NCBI GenBank assembly: GCA_002901265.1
Contig: PPHI01000001.1
Span: 310,001 to 374,000 of the forward strand
Length of the DNA: 64,000 nt
Source of the DNA: Rhodopirellula baltica
Lineage (GTDB): Bacteria > Planctomycetota > Planctomycetia > Pirellulales > Pirellulaceae
Reading direction: 5' to 3'
The position numbers and the translations under genes are program-made. The notes under the pieces are model-generated. The model did not search any database and was not told the DNA's origin. It saw only the letters and a list, made by a program, of their open reading frames with translations. Shown here one piece after another: positions 55,912 through 64,000 of the stretch (position 1 is its first letter; every line of letters starts with the position of its first letter).

Positions 55912-56226
55912 TTACCCGAACTTCGACGAACTCAGGCACTGCGACGTTTGCACCATCTCGATCGCCAATTCAGGAAGATCCATCTCGACCAACAGTGCTA
56001 TCAGTTCGTATCCGTTGGCTCGCGCATCCGCCGTCGAAATCGCAAGCTTGCGGTAGATCGGCCGTTGCGGCGCTTGCGAATCCGCCTGCTTTGATCCATC
56101 CAGCGAAGGCGGCGAGATGGCTTGAGTGTCGGATGCACAAATGAGTCCGCGTACCTTTTCGCATTTCTCTCGAACGATTTCGTCGAGCGGGCTTTTCTGG
56201 TCAAGCTGAGCCCGAAATGAAATCAC
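55912..56226 (-). pseudogene. Partial second HINT-module fragment
   Basis: The frame reads ICASDTQAISPPSLDGS, then RPIYRKLAISTADARANGYE and LIALLVEMDLPELAIE. These match ISPLSLDGLN, RPLYRKLAISNADARANGFE and LTALLVEMDLPELAIE in the upstream HINT toxin (56833-58190). The DNA of the two stretches is close to 90% identical over about 110 bases. The fragment lacks signal peptide, HINT motifs and toxin end, so it is a partial copy. Another frame of its end reads VPEFVEVRVTKTK, so there is probably a further shift near the end. Confidence 0.75.
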
Positions 56227-56446
56227 TTATGGATCGAGTGACTCGTCTACTGGTGCCGCAGTTCGCTGTGATTTAGTCTGGTTCATGGCGTGTTCTTGTG
56301 CCCACGTTGGGCCGTTGAAGGGTGATAGTTTCAACAGGATACGCCGCCTTTTTTCTTTCCTTGAAGAACACAATTTTTGATCATATCTCACGCCGCGACT
56401 GGCTACCCTTCTCCTTCGGTAACGTCCATCGTCGCGGCGGGTTAAA

Positions 56447-56821
56447 TCACGCAGAGTGAAACGCATCATCTTCTAACGGAACTCTGTATCTCCAATCGAA
56501 CGGGAACGCATTTTCTCGTTCAATCCCTAACGCTGTGAATGTCTCCGGTGAATCGTGTTCATACCAACTGCCGTCGATATTCCAGTAGACAGTCAGAAGA
56601 GTTCCGCCAGCGCCGGTGTCAACACGAAAGACCGAACGCAACGAGCTACCTGCTCTCAACGTTGTTTCACCGCCAACCCAATAGATTCCATCATCTTTGG
56701 GCACAACCCCAACGGTCTTGACCTCCGCCTTCCCATCGTTTCCAACCTCTCTGAGGACGAATGAACCAGACGACTCAACCAAGTTCAATCGTCGCCGAAG
56801 TTCATCATGGTTTACTTTCAT
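56447..56821 (-). CDS. Candidate immunity protein (first module)
   Basis: The 124-residue protein starts 11 bases after the toxin stop and reads MKVNHDELRRRLNLVESSG, VLREVGNDGKAEVKTVGVV, DDGIYWVGGETTLRAG, RVDTGAGGTLLTVYWNIDGSW and EHDSPETFTALGIE. It is acidic and beta-rich, as many immunity proteins. I cannot name an Imm family. It lies directly downstream of the HINT-HNH toxin gene in the same direction, the standard place for immunity genes. The frame next to it, 56227-56469 (minus), overlaps its end and looks like a shadow with a short real tail. Confidence 0.65.
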   Translation of the reverse strand: MKVNHDELRRRLNLVESSGSFVLREVGNDGKAEVKTVGVVPKDDGIYWVGGETTLRAGSSLRSVFRVDTGAGGTLLTVYWNIDGSWYEHDSPETFTALGIERENAFPFDWRYRVPLEDDAFHSA

Positions 56822-56832
56822 TGCTTCATTCC

Positions 56833-58190
56833 CTAATTCGATTGAAACGATCCCGGAACCGGGTTGGTTGTCGGTATGCGACCGCCCGGCCTATAGAATC
56901 GGTGTGTGTTAGTATGCAGTTCCCGTAGCTGCAAAACCATGTAGTCTACGGTATCCGTGCCGCCATCGAACAAGGCCTTCTTGTGATGGACAGTATACCC
57001 CGGCGGCAGCTCGCCTCGTTGTAGATATCCGCGAATACTTCGCGGGACATTCGGATCGTCAGCTAGCGATCGAAGAAACGCATTGCGTGTTGCTGTATTG
57101 CGTACGATCCCCGGGCTTGGCCCCAACATGAGCTGCCCGTTTTCCAAGTGCATCTGCGGAAGATCGCCTGCTCGATTAGGATTCCTTACGACTTGCGTTT
57201 GTCCGCCAACATTGCGGTAGTGATATCCTTCAGGAAGACTAGGCAGCTCACCACTGTTTGGGTCTCCGCCAGGGTATCCCCGTGAGTTGTGTGTCAGCAC
57301 ACCGGCCTCGCCTACGTAGTAGACGTGTTCGGCGTGGACTTCGAGGTTGTAGACAGGCTCGGGGCCGGGGCGAGCGAGCTTGTTTAGGACTCGCTTCGTT
57401 TCGCCTGAGTAGGTTTGAACACGATCGCCAAGGTTCAGCTTCCCGGCCTGGACGTAGTTCTGGCGGTCGACGGACCAGAACGGGTGATTGCTCGTCGTGC
57501 CGATGAACTCTGAATACTGCCGTCACCGATCAATAGGTCAATGACATCGCCGCTGGTGTGATGAAACGTTGCGGTGGCAACTTGTCCCGTTCCCGCCGCG
57601 ACGGAAACACACGGCGTGATCTCGTTCACCAGCGCGGGGCCTTCGATTGCTAGTTCAGGAAGATCCATCTCGACCAGCAGTGCCGTCAGTTCGAATCCGT
57701 TGGCTCGTGCATCCGCATTCGAAATCGCAAGCTTGCGGTAGAGCGGCCGTAGCGGCGAAAACGGCACTTGCGACTCGGCCCGGTTCAATCCATCCAGCGA
57801 AAGCGGAGAGATGGCTTGTATGTCAGATGCGTCGGTTGCGAGAAATTGAACCTGATCCAGCACCCAAGGTTCAGGACGCAGCATTTCGATGCGCAGTTCC
57901 GATCCATCGTCTTTGGGCATCACTAGCGACAGCTTGATCCAATCGCCCCAACTTGGCTCTATCCAGGCCTCACGCTCGTCCTGCGAGACTTGCAGATTGT
58001 GTGCCAGTACACGATCGCCAACGCGAAGTTGCTCGATCGGTTTTGTGGTTGCAGCGACCTTTGCAGCGGTTGCAGGTTCAGCTTTGGCACTCACGGACTG
58101 GCTGCGTCCGGCTCGGTTGGGCACCAGAAATCCTGACGCTGTTATCAGCGACGTGAAAAGCAGCAAGGCAACAATCGCTGTCCTCCGCAT
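56833..58190 (-). pseudogene. Exported HINT-HNH polymorphic toxin, broken by a frameshift
   Basis: The first frame starts at the ATG 58190 (MRRTAIVALLLFTSLITASG, signal peptide or anchor; the longer frame begins at 58229). It carries a HINT start, KPIEQLRVGDRVLAHN, then a long beta region with ISPLSLDG and ALLVEMDLPELAIE, and FHHTSGDVIDLLIGDGS. Near 57505-57535 the reading moves one base to a second frame: EFIGTTSNHPFWSV, GKLNLGDRV, VYNLEVHAEHVYYVGEAG and LTHN (HINT end). A 140-residue end follows with GYTVHHKKALFDGGTDTVD and LRELHTNTHRF, which resembles HNH nucleases. The intact protein would be exported, self-processed at the HINT site, and would release a DNase. Whether the shift is real decay or a sequencing error cannot be told here. 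Confidence 0.75.
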
Positions 58191-58719
58191 ATCCACACGG
58201 GATTCAATGGCACGCCGACCGCTCCCCATTTCAAATCACTCCAAATTCTGTCAGTCGCAATTCGCCCCCTGCCGCTATGGGGCGCAATTCTAACAACCAA
58301 CAGTCGATCAGTGCGTCATGGTGTTGATTAGGTAGTAAGTCGGTGGAATGATTGGCGGCGGCGCAACACTCAAGGCGCAATTCGTTCTACCGCGGAGGAC
58401 GCTGGGGACCGCGGAGTTGAGGCAGCAACACCCTCTGCGGTAAAAATTCTCGGATAGGCTGGTTGTGGAGCCTTACCGATCATTTCGCTTTGGTACTTAG
58501 GTGGAGACGGGGCACGAGCTAAGGGAGTAGCTTGGCGGAGATTCCTGGACCGCGTGTTTCTCCCTTCGAGGTCAAATTGACTAACCCAGAGAAGCTGCCA
58601 GATCGCGGAGCCCCTACCCAGCAATCTACAGAGGCACATTACGGTATCGCGGGCGGTAACAAACTGGCGAAAACCGTGGAATCTGCTAGCAAAACCGATT
58701 CGCTAAAACCCAATAAAAA

Positions 58720-58756
58720 ACGGCCAGTGTCGTCCAGATTGGTCGACATTGGCCGT
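58720..58756 (-). terminator. Terminator of the tRNA-like remnant
   Basis: A stem of 13 bases with one mismatch (ACGGCCAGTGTCG with CGACATTGGCCGT) lies just downstream of the tRNA remnant on the minus strand. It is followed by TTTTTTATTGG. The original tRNA gene seems to have kept its own terminator. Confidence 0.75.
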
Positions 58757-58762
58757 ATTGAG

Positions 58763-58804
58763 TACACCCGGAGGGATTCGAACCCCCAACCCTCGGTTCC
58801 GAAG
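58763..58804 (-). pseudogene. tRNA 3' end remnant (attachment-site candidate)
   Basis: On the minus strand the sequence runs from an anticodon-loop-like CTTCGGAA through a T-arm (GGGGG-TTCGAAT-CCCTC) to the acceptor end CGGGTGTA. The 5' half is missing: no complementary ACACCCG stands upstream. The anticodon would be TCG (Arg) or CGG (Pro), depending on the variable-loop length. Such 3' fragments with a terminator usually mark sites of integrase-mediated insertion. Confidence 0.7.
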
Positions 58805-58841
58805 ACGTGACAAGCGTTCCTTACGCGTTCCGGACGCTTCG

Positions 58842-58866
58842 AAAACCCCGTGATTCACGGGGTTTT
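58842..58866. terminator. Palindromic terminator-like hairpin
   Basis: AAAACCCCGTGA and TCACGGGGTTTT form a near-perfect palindrome with one central base, followed by TATTTTTC on the plus strand and A-rich bases on the other. It can act on both strands. It stands 38 bases from the tRNA remnant. Confidence 0.7.
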
Positions 58867-59412
58867 ATTTTTCACCACCTTTCGACAACACTTCAACCAG
58901 CCGCAGATTTCGTTAATAAGTGGGGGGATAAGTAGGGGGAAATCTCGAAGCCCGCGTCAAAGGTCCTTTTATCGGTCTCGTGCATCTGGCGCTCCGCGCG
59001 CCTCCCTGAAGTCCCCCCACTAATCCGATTTCGCCACTGACCGGAGACATCCAACATAGTACGTCAGAGCGTCCTCAAACGCTTGCAAAAGTAGAGTCCA
59101 CCGAAATACTCACCTGAGCCGGCCGGCACGGCCCCGCTTCCACCAACTGATCCGGAGGACGATTTCGAGCGGCGGATGACTGAGTACTTCGATCAGCAAC
59201 ACGACCAAGCCCCAGAACTGAAACGTTGAATGCGATTGCAGTGCAATCCGACGATCGAAATTCAGACCGAAATAGTGGAGCCAACCCTTTTACTTCATTT
59301 CCCGGGACACCACGCACTGTGATACATTGGCAGTCCGTTTCAATTGTCGATATCTCGTCGCATCGTCTCGGCAATCGTGTTTCTTGTTCGCTTCTCGCCA
59401 TGGTAGGGAACG

Positions 59413-60411
59413 ATGGCTAAGATCGAAAACGACTGGTACGACTTAAATCAAGATCATGACGCACTGATCGAAGCGGCTCGCATTGCGGTGCAACAGCGCG
59501 CATTGTCCAACGTTGTCGGACCGCTTCAAGACGCGATAGCGATGAGCGAGATTGGAGACGACAGCAGAAAACTACCTTCGGGTCTGATTCCAGGGACATG
59601 GTCGCAAATTGCTCAAAACCCACGTTTTTTTTGCAATTGGCTCCAGGAGTTATTTCCGATGACGTGCTCAGCACGATTTTGGAAAAACTGGTTGGCTCAG
59701 AAAGAGGCTTTCTGCAAATTGCTGAGAAACTTTTTTTCGCCAGAACAACATGCATGGGAACTAGGCCATATTCGAATCGTCTCGGGACGAATGTGCTTCG
59801 CAAATGCAGTAGCCCACCGATACGGTGGAGAGGATCTGCCAGAGGGTGAGCCAGATGTACAAGTCAAAGGAACCATCGTCGACTGTTTAGATGACGTTAT
59901 CAATTTTCAGCCAAAGTACTTAAATGTGTCTGTCCCTCTTTCCCGTGTAAAGTTTCGTCCAAAGCCACAGTTGCATGGGAGAAAGAAGTTGTCTCAGGTA
60001 TTTGCTGTTGGATTGGACCGCGACGGATTTGCCGGCAACCATCCATTACACACTGAGCAACTCGCATACGGTTGCGACACGATCAATCCGAAAGACCTTG
60101 CAAGCGGCGAATTCATACAGTCGCTCTTGGAGGAGGCCGAAACGGATTCGCTTGGCCGACTTTTATACGTCGATACATTTGATATCGTGATGACACGCTA
60201 CATACCTCTGCACATCGGTGGCGGCGTCACCAGCAACGACATTCAGCAAATAAATTGGAATCTTGGAAAAGCTGACGGTCTTACGACCGGTATTTTGGCT
60301 GTACGAACCGCGGGACCGATACCACATGTGTTGATTCCTGGTATTGCTCATGAATTGAAGCGAGTTGCCTCTGAAGCGGATCGGCATGATTGCATGATAT
60401 CGATGTCATGA
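59413..60411 (+). CDS. Unrecognised protein, first gene of a coupled pair
   Basis: The 332-residue cytoplasmic-looking protein (no signal or membrane segment) begins MAKIENDWYDLNQDHDALIE. Notable segments are the Phe/Trp-rich FFCNWLQELFPMTCSARFW, GHIRIVSGRMCFANAVAHR, VKGTIVDCLDDVINF, and LLYVDTFDIVMTRYIPLHIG in the C-terminal half. No family is recognised. It has lower GC and different codon use from the left part of the window, which suggests transfer. Its TGA overlaps the next start as ATGA. Confidence 0.7.
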   Translation: MAKIENDWYDLNQDHDALIEAARIAVQQRALSNVVGPLQDAIAMSEIGDDSRKLPSGLIPGTWSQIAQNPRFFCNWLQELFPMTCSARFWKNWLAQKEAFCKLLRNFFSPEQHAWELGHIRIVSGRMCFANAVAHRYGGEDLPEGEPDVQVKGTIVDCLDDVINFQPKYLNVSVPLSRVKFRPKPQLHGRKKLSQVFAVGLDRDGFAGNHPLHTEQLAYGCDTINPKDLASGEFIQSLLEEAETDSLGRLLYVDTFDIVMTRYIPLHIGGGVTSNDIQQINWNLGKADGLTTGILAVRTAGPIPHVLIPGIAHELKRVASEADRHDCMISMS

Positions 60412-61397
60412 GCACAAAGGTACAATCAAAAGACAAATCGAAACACTCACCTAACAAGGCTTCGAAGACGGTCTCTCTGGAGGTAGGCATTCTTTTGGAC
60501 GGACAGGTGCCAAAGCTCGCACCGCATCCACCGTTGGCTGGTACAGAGCGGGCTTCGTCCATGCCGTTGTTCGAGCATTATCGATACCATCTTTGGTTAC
60601 TGGTCCGCGATCTTCTCAACCGGCAGGACCACAAGCAACGTCTGCTTTCAAAGGCGTTGTTTGAGTCGGGATGCACGTCTGTCCGCGTAACGTGCCCGTC
60701 ACGCATATTAAGACGAAGAGGATTCGATGACCACGATCAGCGTTGGGAGCAATTAATCGAGTGTCGCGAGAAGCTGTTCGACCTACTCGAGAATGCGAAC
60801 GGACACCCCTTTTGCGTAAGCGTAGAAGACGCTTTTCATGTAGTCGCAGCGGAAGATTTTGACAATCCTGGCGATGGCAGTGTAGAGTGCGATGAGGAGA
60901 CGCCTGGACCGGAAGCCGGCGCAACAGAGGAGGTGACTGATGGACCAGCACAGAATTTTGGGGAGGTTGCCGAAGGGACGCTTCGCGGCCTCGATGTTGC
61001 TGCGGAACTCGCTGCACGCAGAAGGGAACTGATGAAGCAGCTCGATGAAACAACGGCAGAATTAACTGGAATGGTCAACGCGGCCATTCGCCAACTGTCT
61101 AACAACCCGACCATTGAAAACGCGAACCGTTTTTTTAGAACCTTCGGCGGAATCGAACCCAGCGACGAGGCGAAGAAAGAACTTCGCAAAACAATTAGCG
61201 GGATTGTTCGGAGAAAAGAGGGAGTCCTTAAGCACACGAAAGATGGTGAAACCTACCCGGCATATCTGTCAGCAATCAAGAAAAAGGATCGGAAAGGGGT
61301 ACGTCTTCACGTTGCGAGTGTCGATGGGAACGAACAAAAAGCCGTCGAACAAACAGTGCCCTCCCTCCTCTACTTGGATCCAATCCTCGATCGCTGA
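60408..61397 (+). CDS. Unrecognised protein, second gene of a coupled pair
   Basis: From the ATG at 60408 (overlapping the previous stop by ATGA) the protein is 329 residues. It has a basic N-terminal third with many Arg (CPSRILRRRGFDDHDQRWEQ). An acidic linker lies at about 165-195 (VECDEETPGPEAGATEEV). A coiled-coil part follows (LAARRRELMKQLDETTAEL), then a helical and basic C-terminus (AKKELRKTISGIVRRKEGVL). There is no signal or membrane segment. No family is recognised. Together with 59413-60411 it makes a two-gene operon on an accessory stretch. A defence or mobile-element role is possible but not shown. Confidence 0.7.
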   Translation: MSTKVQSKDKSKHSPNKASKTVSLEVGILLDGQVPKLAPHPPLAGTERASSMPLFEHYRYHLWLLVRDLLNRQDHKQRLLSKALFESGCTSVRVTCPSRILRRRGFDDHDQRWEQLIECREKLFDLLENANGHPFCVSVEDAFHVVAAEDFDNPGDGSVECDEETPGPEAGATEEVTDGPAQNFGEVAEGTLRGLDVAAELAARRRELMKQLDETTAELTGMVNAAIRQLSNNPTIENANRFFRTFGGIEPSDEAKKELRKTISGIVRRKEGVLKHTKDGETYPAYLSAIKKKDRKGVRLHVASVDGNEQKAVEQTVPSLLYLDPILDR

Positions 61398-61504
61398 AGC
61401 GGCAAATATATTTTTTTGCTTGACTTTCTGTCCGGTGGACAGAACACTGGGTCGCTGGCTTCGCCTAGTTGGTGAAGCAGCATTCTGAAACCCCGGAGAA
61501 GATC

Positions 61505-61633
61505 ATGAGTGGAAAGACCCAGGCCCAGCAGGGCACCGACTTGGCAAATCGTGGCCAGCAATTGCCAAAGAACGCATCCGATGAGATGCGTCGGAACTAC
61601 GAGCAAACGCGACAGGCCAACAACGGCAAATAA
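61505..61633 (+). CDS. Very small polar protein (42 residues)
   Basis: The frame runs from ATG 61505 to TAA 61631, is preceded by a ribosome binding site (CGGAGAAG) and followed by a terminator hairpin. It codes MSGKTQAQQGTDLANRGQQ, then LPKNASDEMRRNYEQTRQ and ends NNGK. It is Gln/Asn-rich, soluble, with no known family. Ribosome binding site plus terminator give moderate support. Confidence 0.55.
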   Translation: MSGKTQAQQGTDLANRGQQLPKNASDEMRRNYEQTRQANNGK

Positions 61634-61651
61634 ACGTGCCATCACGCCCCG

Positions 61652-61681
61652 CTCCCGGAAGGAACCGGGAGGGTGGTTTTT
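61652..61681 (+). terminator. Rho-independent terminator after the 42-residue gene
   Basis: A seven-base stem (CTCCCGG with CCGGGAG) has a six-base loop, followed by GGTGGTTTTT. It lies 18 bases after the small gene. Confidence 0.7.
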
Positions 61682-61718
61682 ATGCCCGCCCCAAATCAAT
61701 CCCACCCGGATCAAACCC

Positions 61719-61883
61719 ATGGTGTTCTCTCGCTCGCTACGATGCTTCCCGGAACACTGCCCCGAATGCGGGTTCGTGATGACTGGATGCACCGGTCCCT
61801 ACAAACCTTTCCGTGTCCGCTGCCGCTTCTGTGGACTCATGGTGACGCTTCGTACTATCCGACTCACGGCGAAAACGAAATGA
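61719..61883 (+). CDS. Small zinc-ribbon-like protein
   Basis: A 54-residue frame from the ATG at 61719 reads MVFSRSLRCFPEHCPECGF, VMTGCTGPYKPFRVRCRFC and GLMVTLRTIRLTAKTK. The two CxxC pairs (CPEC and CRFC) are about 16 residues apart, as in zinc ribbons. There is no clear ribosome binding site. It may be a real small protein or a chance frame. Confidence 0.4.
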   Translation: MVFSRSLRCFPEHCPECGFVMTGCTGPYKPFRVRCRFCGLMVTLRTIRLTAKTK

Positions 61884-62044
61884 CGCTTAGTAACTCAACG
61901 ACTGCTGTACGATGCAAAAGAGTAATCAGCCGAAGGCCATCCCCATGAGATTTGGCAAGCAGAGCAAAGGCCGATGCGAAGAAAACGTTCGACCTGTTCT
62001 GAGAAAAAGCACTGGCCAAGTACTCTCACGCACGCGACCGCGTG

Positions 62045-62228
62045 AAAGGACGATTGGTCAGTGCTTCTGACAGTTTACGACTTTCCAGCCGAACACTGGA
62101 GTCATCTGAGGACGACCAATCCGATTGAATCAACCTTCGCGACTATTCGAGTTCGTCATCGGAAGACGAGGGGCTGCAAGTTACGGCGAGCGAGTTTTGC
62201 GATAGTGATCAAACTTGCGGAATCATAA
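62045..62228 (+). pseudogene. IS256-family (mutator) transposase remnant, C-terminal end
   Basis: The frame reads LLTVYDFPAEHWSHLRTTN, then PIESTFATIRVRHRKTRG and ASFAIVIKLAES before a TAA. This is the conserved C-terminal part of IS256 transposases. The frame opens after a TGA at 62042, and the other parts of the gene and the terminal repeats are missing, so it is a decayed fragment. Confidence 0.85.
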
Positions 62229-62466
62229 TCTGAGAAGCGACGGAGACGACTTGACAGTCACGAAAAGCAGATTTAGGTCATCGGCGGGCGGTACTTCAAA
62301 GGCGGAACCGAGCAGAAAGAACTCGCCGCCCAATGAATTCCCCAGAGCCAAGTGTTTGCGAATATCTCGAAAACATCGCCTTGCAACATGCCCCGTGGGG
62401 GTGCGAGAGACAGTTCAGGCAGGGTATTCTTGGAAAGCTATCTGCTAATCGAAATGGAGAAATCTG

Positions 62467-63318
62467 ATGATGAAGACTTGGCCGACTTCTGTCCTGATAA
62501 TTGGAATCGCGATCTTCGGATCGGCTGCTGCACAATCCGCATCCAACAAGGACCTTGTTGAGAAATTTGATAATACCGTCGGTCAAACGATGGTGCTGAT
62601 CAAGCCTGGAAAGTTCACGATGGGTTCACCGCTCGACGAATTGGGACGCGACAAAGAGGAGGCTCCGCACGAGGTCCAGATCACAATTCCCTTCTATATG
62701 TCAACAACGGAGGTGACCCAAAAACAATGGATTGATGTGATGGGGACCCGTCCTTTTGGTGAAAAATCGAATTCATTCAAACGGATCGGCGACAATTACC
62801 CAGCTATCTACATCGACTGGGAGGAGGCACAGGAATTCTGCAAGAAGCTGAGTGAGAAAGAGGGAATGAAGTACACTTTACCCACGGAGGCCCAATGGGA
62901 GTTTGCTTGTCGAGCCGGTCGCAGTACACCGTTCAACCATACCATCAACCGACGTTATCCCTACAAGGACGTCTGGTGCTACGAACGGATCAGGGCCCTA
63001 AACGAAAAAGGGAACAACCGCCAGGCACGTGAAGTCGGTCAGTTAAAACCCAACAAGTGGGGTCTCTACGACATGCACGGGAACGTCTGGGAATGGTGCA
63101 GCGACTTCTACGATGACGAGTACTACGAGAATTCCGAGACGTTTGATCCTTCCGGACCCGAATTTGGAGACGACCGGAGGGTCCTTCGGGGCGGTGCCTA
63201 CAAGGATAAGTTAGAGCTTTGCCGCAGTGCCCAACGCGGTTCGGGACGAAAAAGTCAGGGTAGTTCCCATATTGGTTTCCGTGTTGTCGCTGTTCCAGGG
63301 TCCGAGAAAGGCGAGTGA
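62467..63318 (+). CDS. SUMF1/FGE-like secreted protein
   Basis: The 283-residue protein has a signal peptide (MMKTWPTSVLIIGIAIFGSAAAQS). The formylglycine-generating-enzyme fold follows: MVLIKPGKFTMGSPLDELG, IPFYMSTTEVTQKQWIDVM, YTLPTEAQWEFACRAG, NKWGLYDMHGNVWEWCSDF and RRVLRGGAYKD. Sulfatase modification needs further Cys residues that are not obvious here, so this is more likely one of the many FGE-like planctomycete proteins of unknown function. The start is at 62467 or 62470. It overlaps the next gene by GTGA. Confidence 0.88.
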   Translation: MMKTWPTSVLIIGIAIFGSAAAQSASNKDLVEKFDNTVGQTMVLIKPGKFTMGSPLDELGRDKEEAPHEVQITIPFYMSTTEVTQKQWIDVMGTRPFGEKSNSFKRIGDNYPAIYIDWEEAQEFCKKLSEKEGMKYTLPTEAQWEFACRAGRSTPFNHTINRRYPYKDVWCYERIRALNEKGNNRQAREVGQLKPNKWGLYDMHGNVWEWCSDFYDDEYYENSETFDPSGPEFGDDRRVLRGGAYKDKLELCRSAQRGSGRKSQGSSHIGFRVVAVPGSEKGE

Positions 63319-64000
63319 AACGCATAGCCCGCAAGAACCGTCAGCAAACGCGAATTACCACCTGGTTAAAACTTTCCCTGGTGGCCATTGGTGCTGCCCT
63401 GTTTACAGGTTGTTCAGCAGTCGAATTTGTCCGCCTTCCCGACGCGAAATATCTCGATCGTTCTGATTACTTTGTCGGAACAGTCACGATCCAAGGTAAA
63501 GATAATAACGGATCATCGGTTAGCTCATCACTTCTTTTTGGTGAGCCTCAAGCTGATGGACGACGACGACTCATTCAAAGCGTTCGTCTAGCTGACGATG
63601 TGAAATCCAGGCGGTCGAAGCGAGCCAAAAAAGATGACCTATTTGACAGGACGGCCTATCTCTACAACATCGAGGGAATCCGGTATCTCCTATTCGTTCA
63701 GGAGAAAGAAAATCGGACTGATCATTTTACGCCGGTTCGGGTGAGCTACCGAAAGCGAAAGCTTTCATTCGAAATACCAGACTTTAGCAAGTTCAAAAAG
63801 CATTGGCCGCACGGTGCATTCGATCTGCACTACGAAGACCGCAATATCGAACGGATCGAGCCTGTTTTTGATGGTGACTCCACCCAGATCGCAGAGGCTC
63901 TCGGAGATCGAGAGTTGTCGAATCTTCTCTTCGAGGGCTCGGTTGCTTACGTGGTTGATACCCACGAAAACACTCTCGTTTTCCTGGGTCCCGATGGAAA
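63315..64000 (+). CDS. Lipoprotein of unknown function (cut by right edge)
   Basis: The frame starts at GTG 63315, overlapping the SUMF1-like TGA, and is open to the window end (228 codons). It has a basic start (VKRIARKNRQQTR), a hydrophobic segment (LKLSLVAIGAALFTGCS) with lipobox TGC, and a mature part with YFVGTVTIQGKDNNG and LFVQEKENRTDHFTPVRV. No family is recognised. It is co-transcribed with the SUMF1-like gene. The C-terminus is missing. Confidence 0.75.
   Translation, partial: MKRIARKNRQQTRITTWLKLSLVAIGAALFTGCSAVEFVRLPDAKYLDRSDYFVGTVTIQGKDNNGSSVSSSLLFGEPQADGRRRLIQSVRLADDVKSRRSKRAKKDDLFDRTAYLYNIEGIRYLLFVQEKENRTDHFTPVRVSYRKRKLSFEIPDFSKFKKHWPHGAFDLHYEDRNIERIEPVFDGDSTQIAEALGDRELSNLLFEGSVAYVVDTHENTLVFLGPDG

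Larger units (their letters stand above)
58230..59412. other. Long stretch without a supported gene; holds tRNA remnant and terminators
   Basis: No frame in these 1183 bases has family features; 58532-58810 (plus) merely reads through the tRNA remnant. It holds the tRNA fragment and two terminators described separately. Between 58890 and 59060 a minus-strand frame ending SPHLLTKSAAG may be the end of a lost gene, possibly an integrase; evidence is weak. Confidence 0.5.

Noticed and set aside
58532-58810. Plus-strand frame ending RRDSNPQPSVPKT
   Set aside because: This is the classic translation of the antisense of a tRNA 3' half; the frame has no family features.
58890-59060. Possible integrase C-terminus on the minus strand
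   Set aside because: The frame is short and lacks the Arg-His-Arg-Tyr motifs of tyrosine recombinases.
1-64000. CRISPR arrays and rRNA genes
   Set aside because: No regularly spaced short repeats and no rRNA-like sequences were seen.

Overview
The window looks like chromosomal DNA of a planctomycete, most likely a Rhodopirellula-like member of the Pirellulaceae. The main clues are a DUF1559 pseudopilin-like protein with its typical N-terminal methylation motif, several FG-GAP/VCBS and ASPIC-UnbV lipoproteins, a XylR-type AraC regulator, a SUMF1-like protein and many small secreted proteins without clear relatives. This assignment is inference from gene content; no 16S gene is present.

Left part (1-20.8 kb): an RdgC-like gene cut by the left edge, a XylR-type regulator, an exported protein and L-serine dehydratase. 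Two envelope transport clusters follow. The plus-strand cluster (4.6-10.4 kb) encodes a Cys-rich exported protein, two MacB/FtsX-type permeases, a lipoprotein, an HlyD-like adaptor and a LolD/MacB-type ATPase. The minus-strand cluster (20.8-13.3 kb) encodes a His/Cys-rich exported protein, a TolC-type lipoprotein, a small exported protein, a CzcB-type adaptor and a CzcA-type RND pump, and it ends at a strong terminator. An OmpR-type response regulator and histidine kinase (13.0-10.8 kb) sit between the clusters and probably control metal efflux.

Middle part (21-49.7 kb): two TPR/FG-GAP/ASPIC lipoproteins and a CxxCH-bearing FG-GAP lipoprotein surround the DUF1559 gene and a 55-residue lipoprotein. 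A tRNA-Leu(CAA) follows. A minus-strand housekeeping run encodes DAHP synthase, TpiA, SecG, YicC, Gmk, RpoZ, a CoaC-like flavoprotein and a CBS-DRTGG family II pyrophosphatase. Next come a four-gene ABC-2 export operon joined by ATGA overlaps, a heptosyltransferase-like gene coupled to a MazG-like pyrophosphohydrolase, a CsrA fused to a receiver-like domain, and an outer-membrane protein.

Right part (50-64 kb) is accessory DNA. It holds an HTTM/gamma-carboxylase-like membrane protein, a pair of 145-150 bp repeats with palindromic GC-rich cores, and an ISAzo13-like insertion sequence inserted in one repeat whose transposase needs a -1 frameshift. Next is a polymorphic-toxin locus: an exported HINT-HNH protein broken by a frameshift, a candidate immunity gene, a partial second HINT module, and a second candidate immunity gene. 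A truncated tRNA 3' end with its terminator suggests an integration site. Beyond it lie two coupled genes of unknown function, two very small genes, an IS256-family remnant, a SUMF1/FGE-like secreted protein and a lipoprotein cut by the right edge. The most promising material for something undescribed is the HINT toxin/immunity array, the CsrA-receiver fusion and the unknown two-gene operon.
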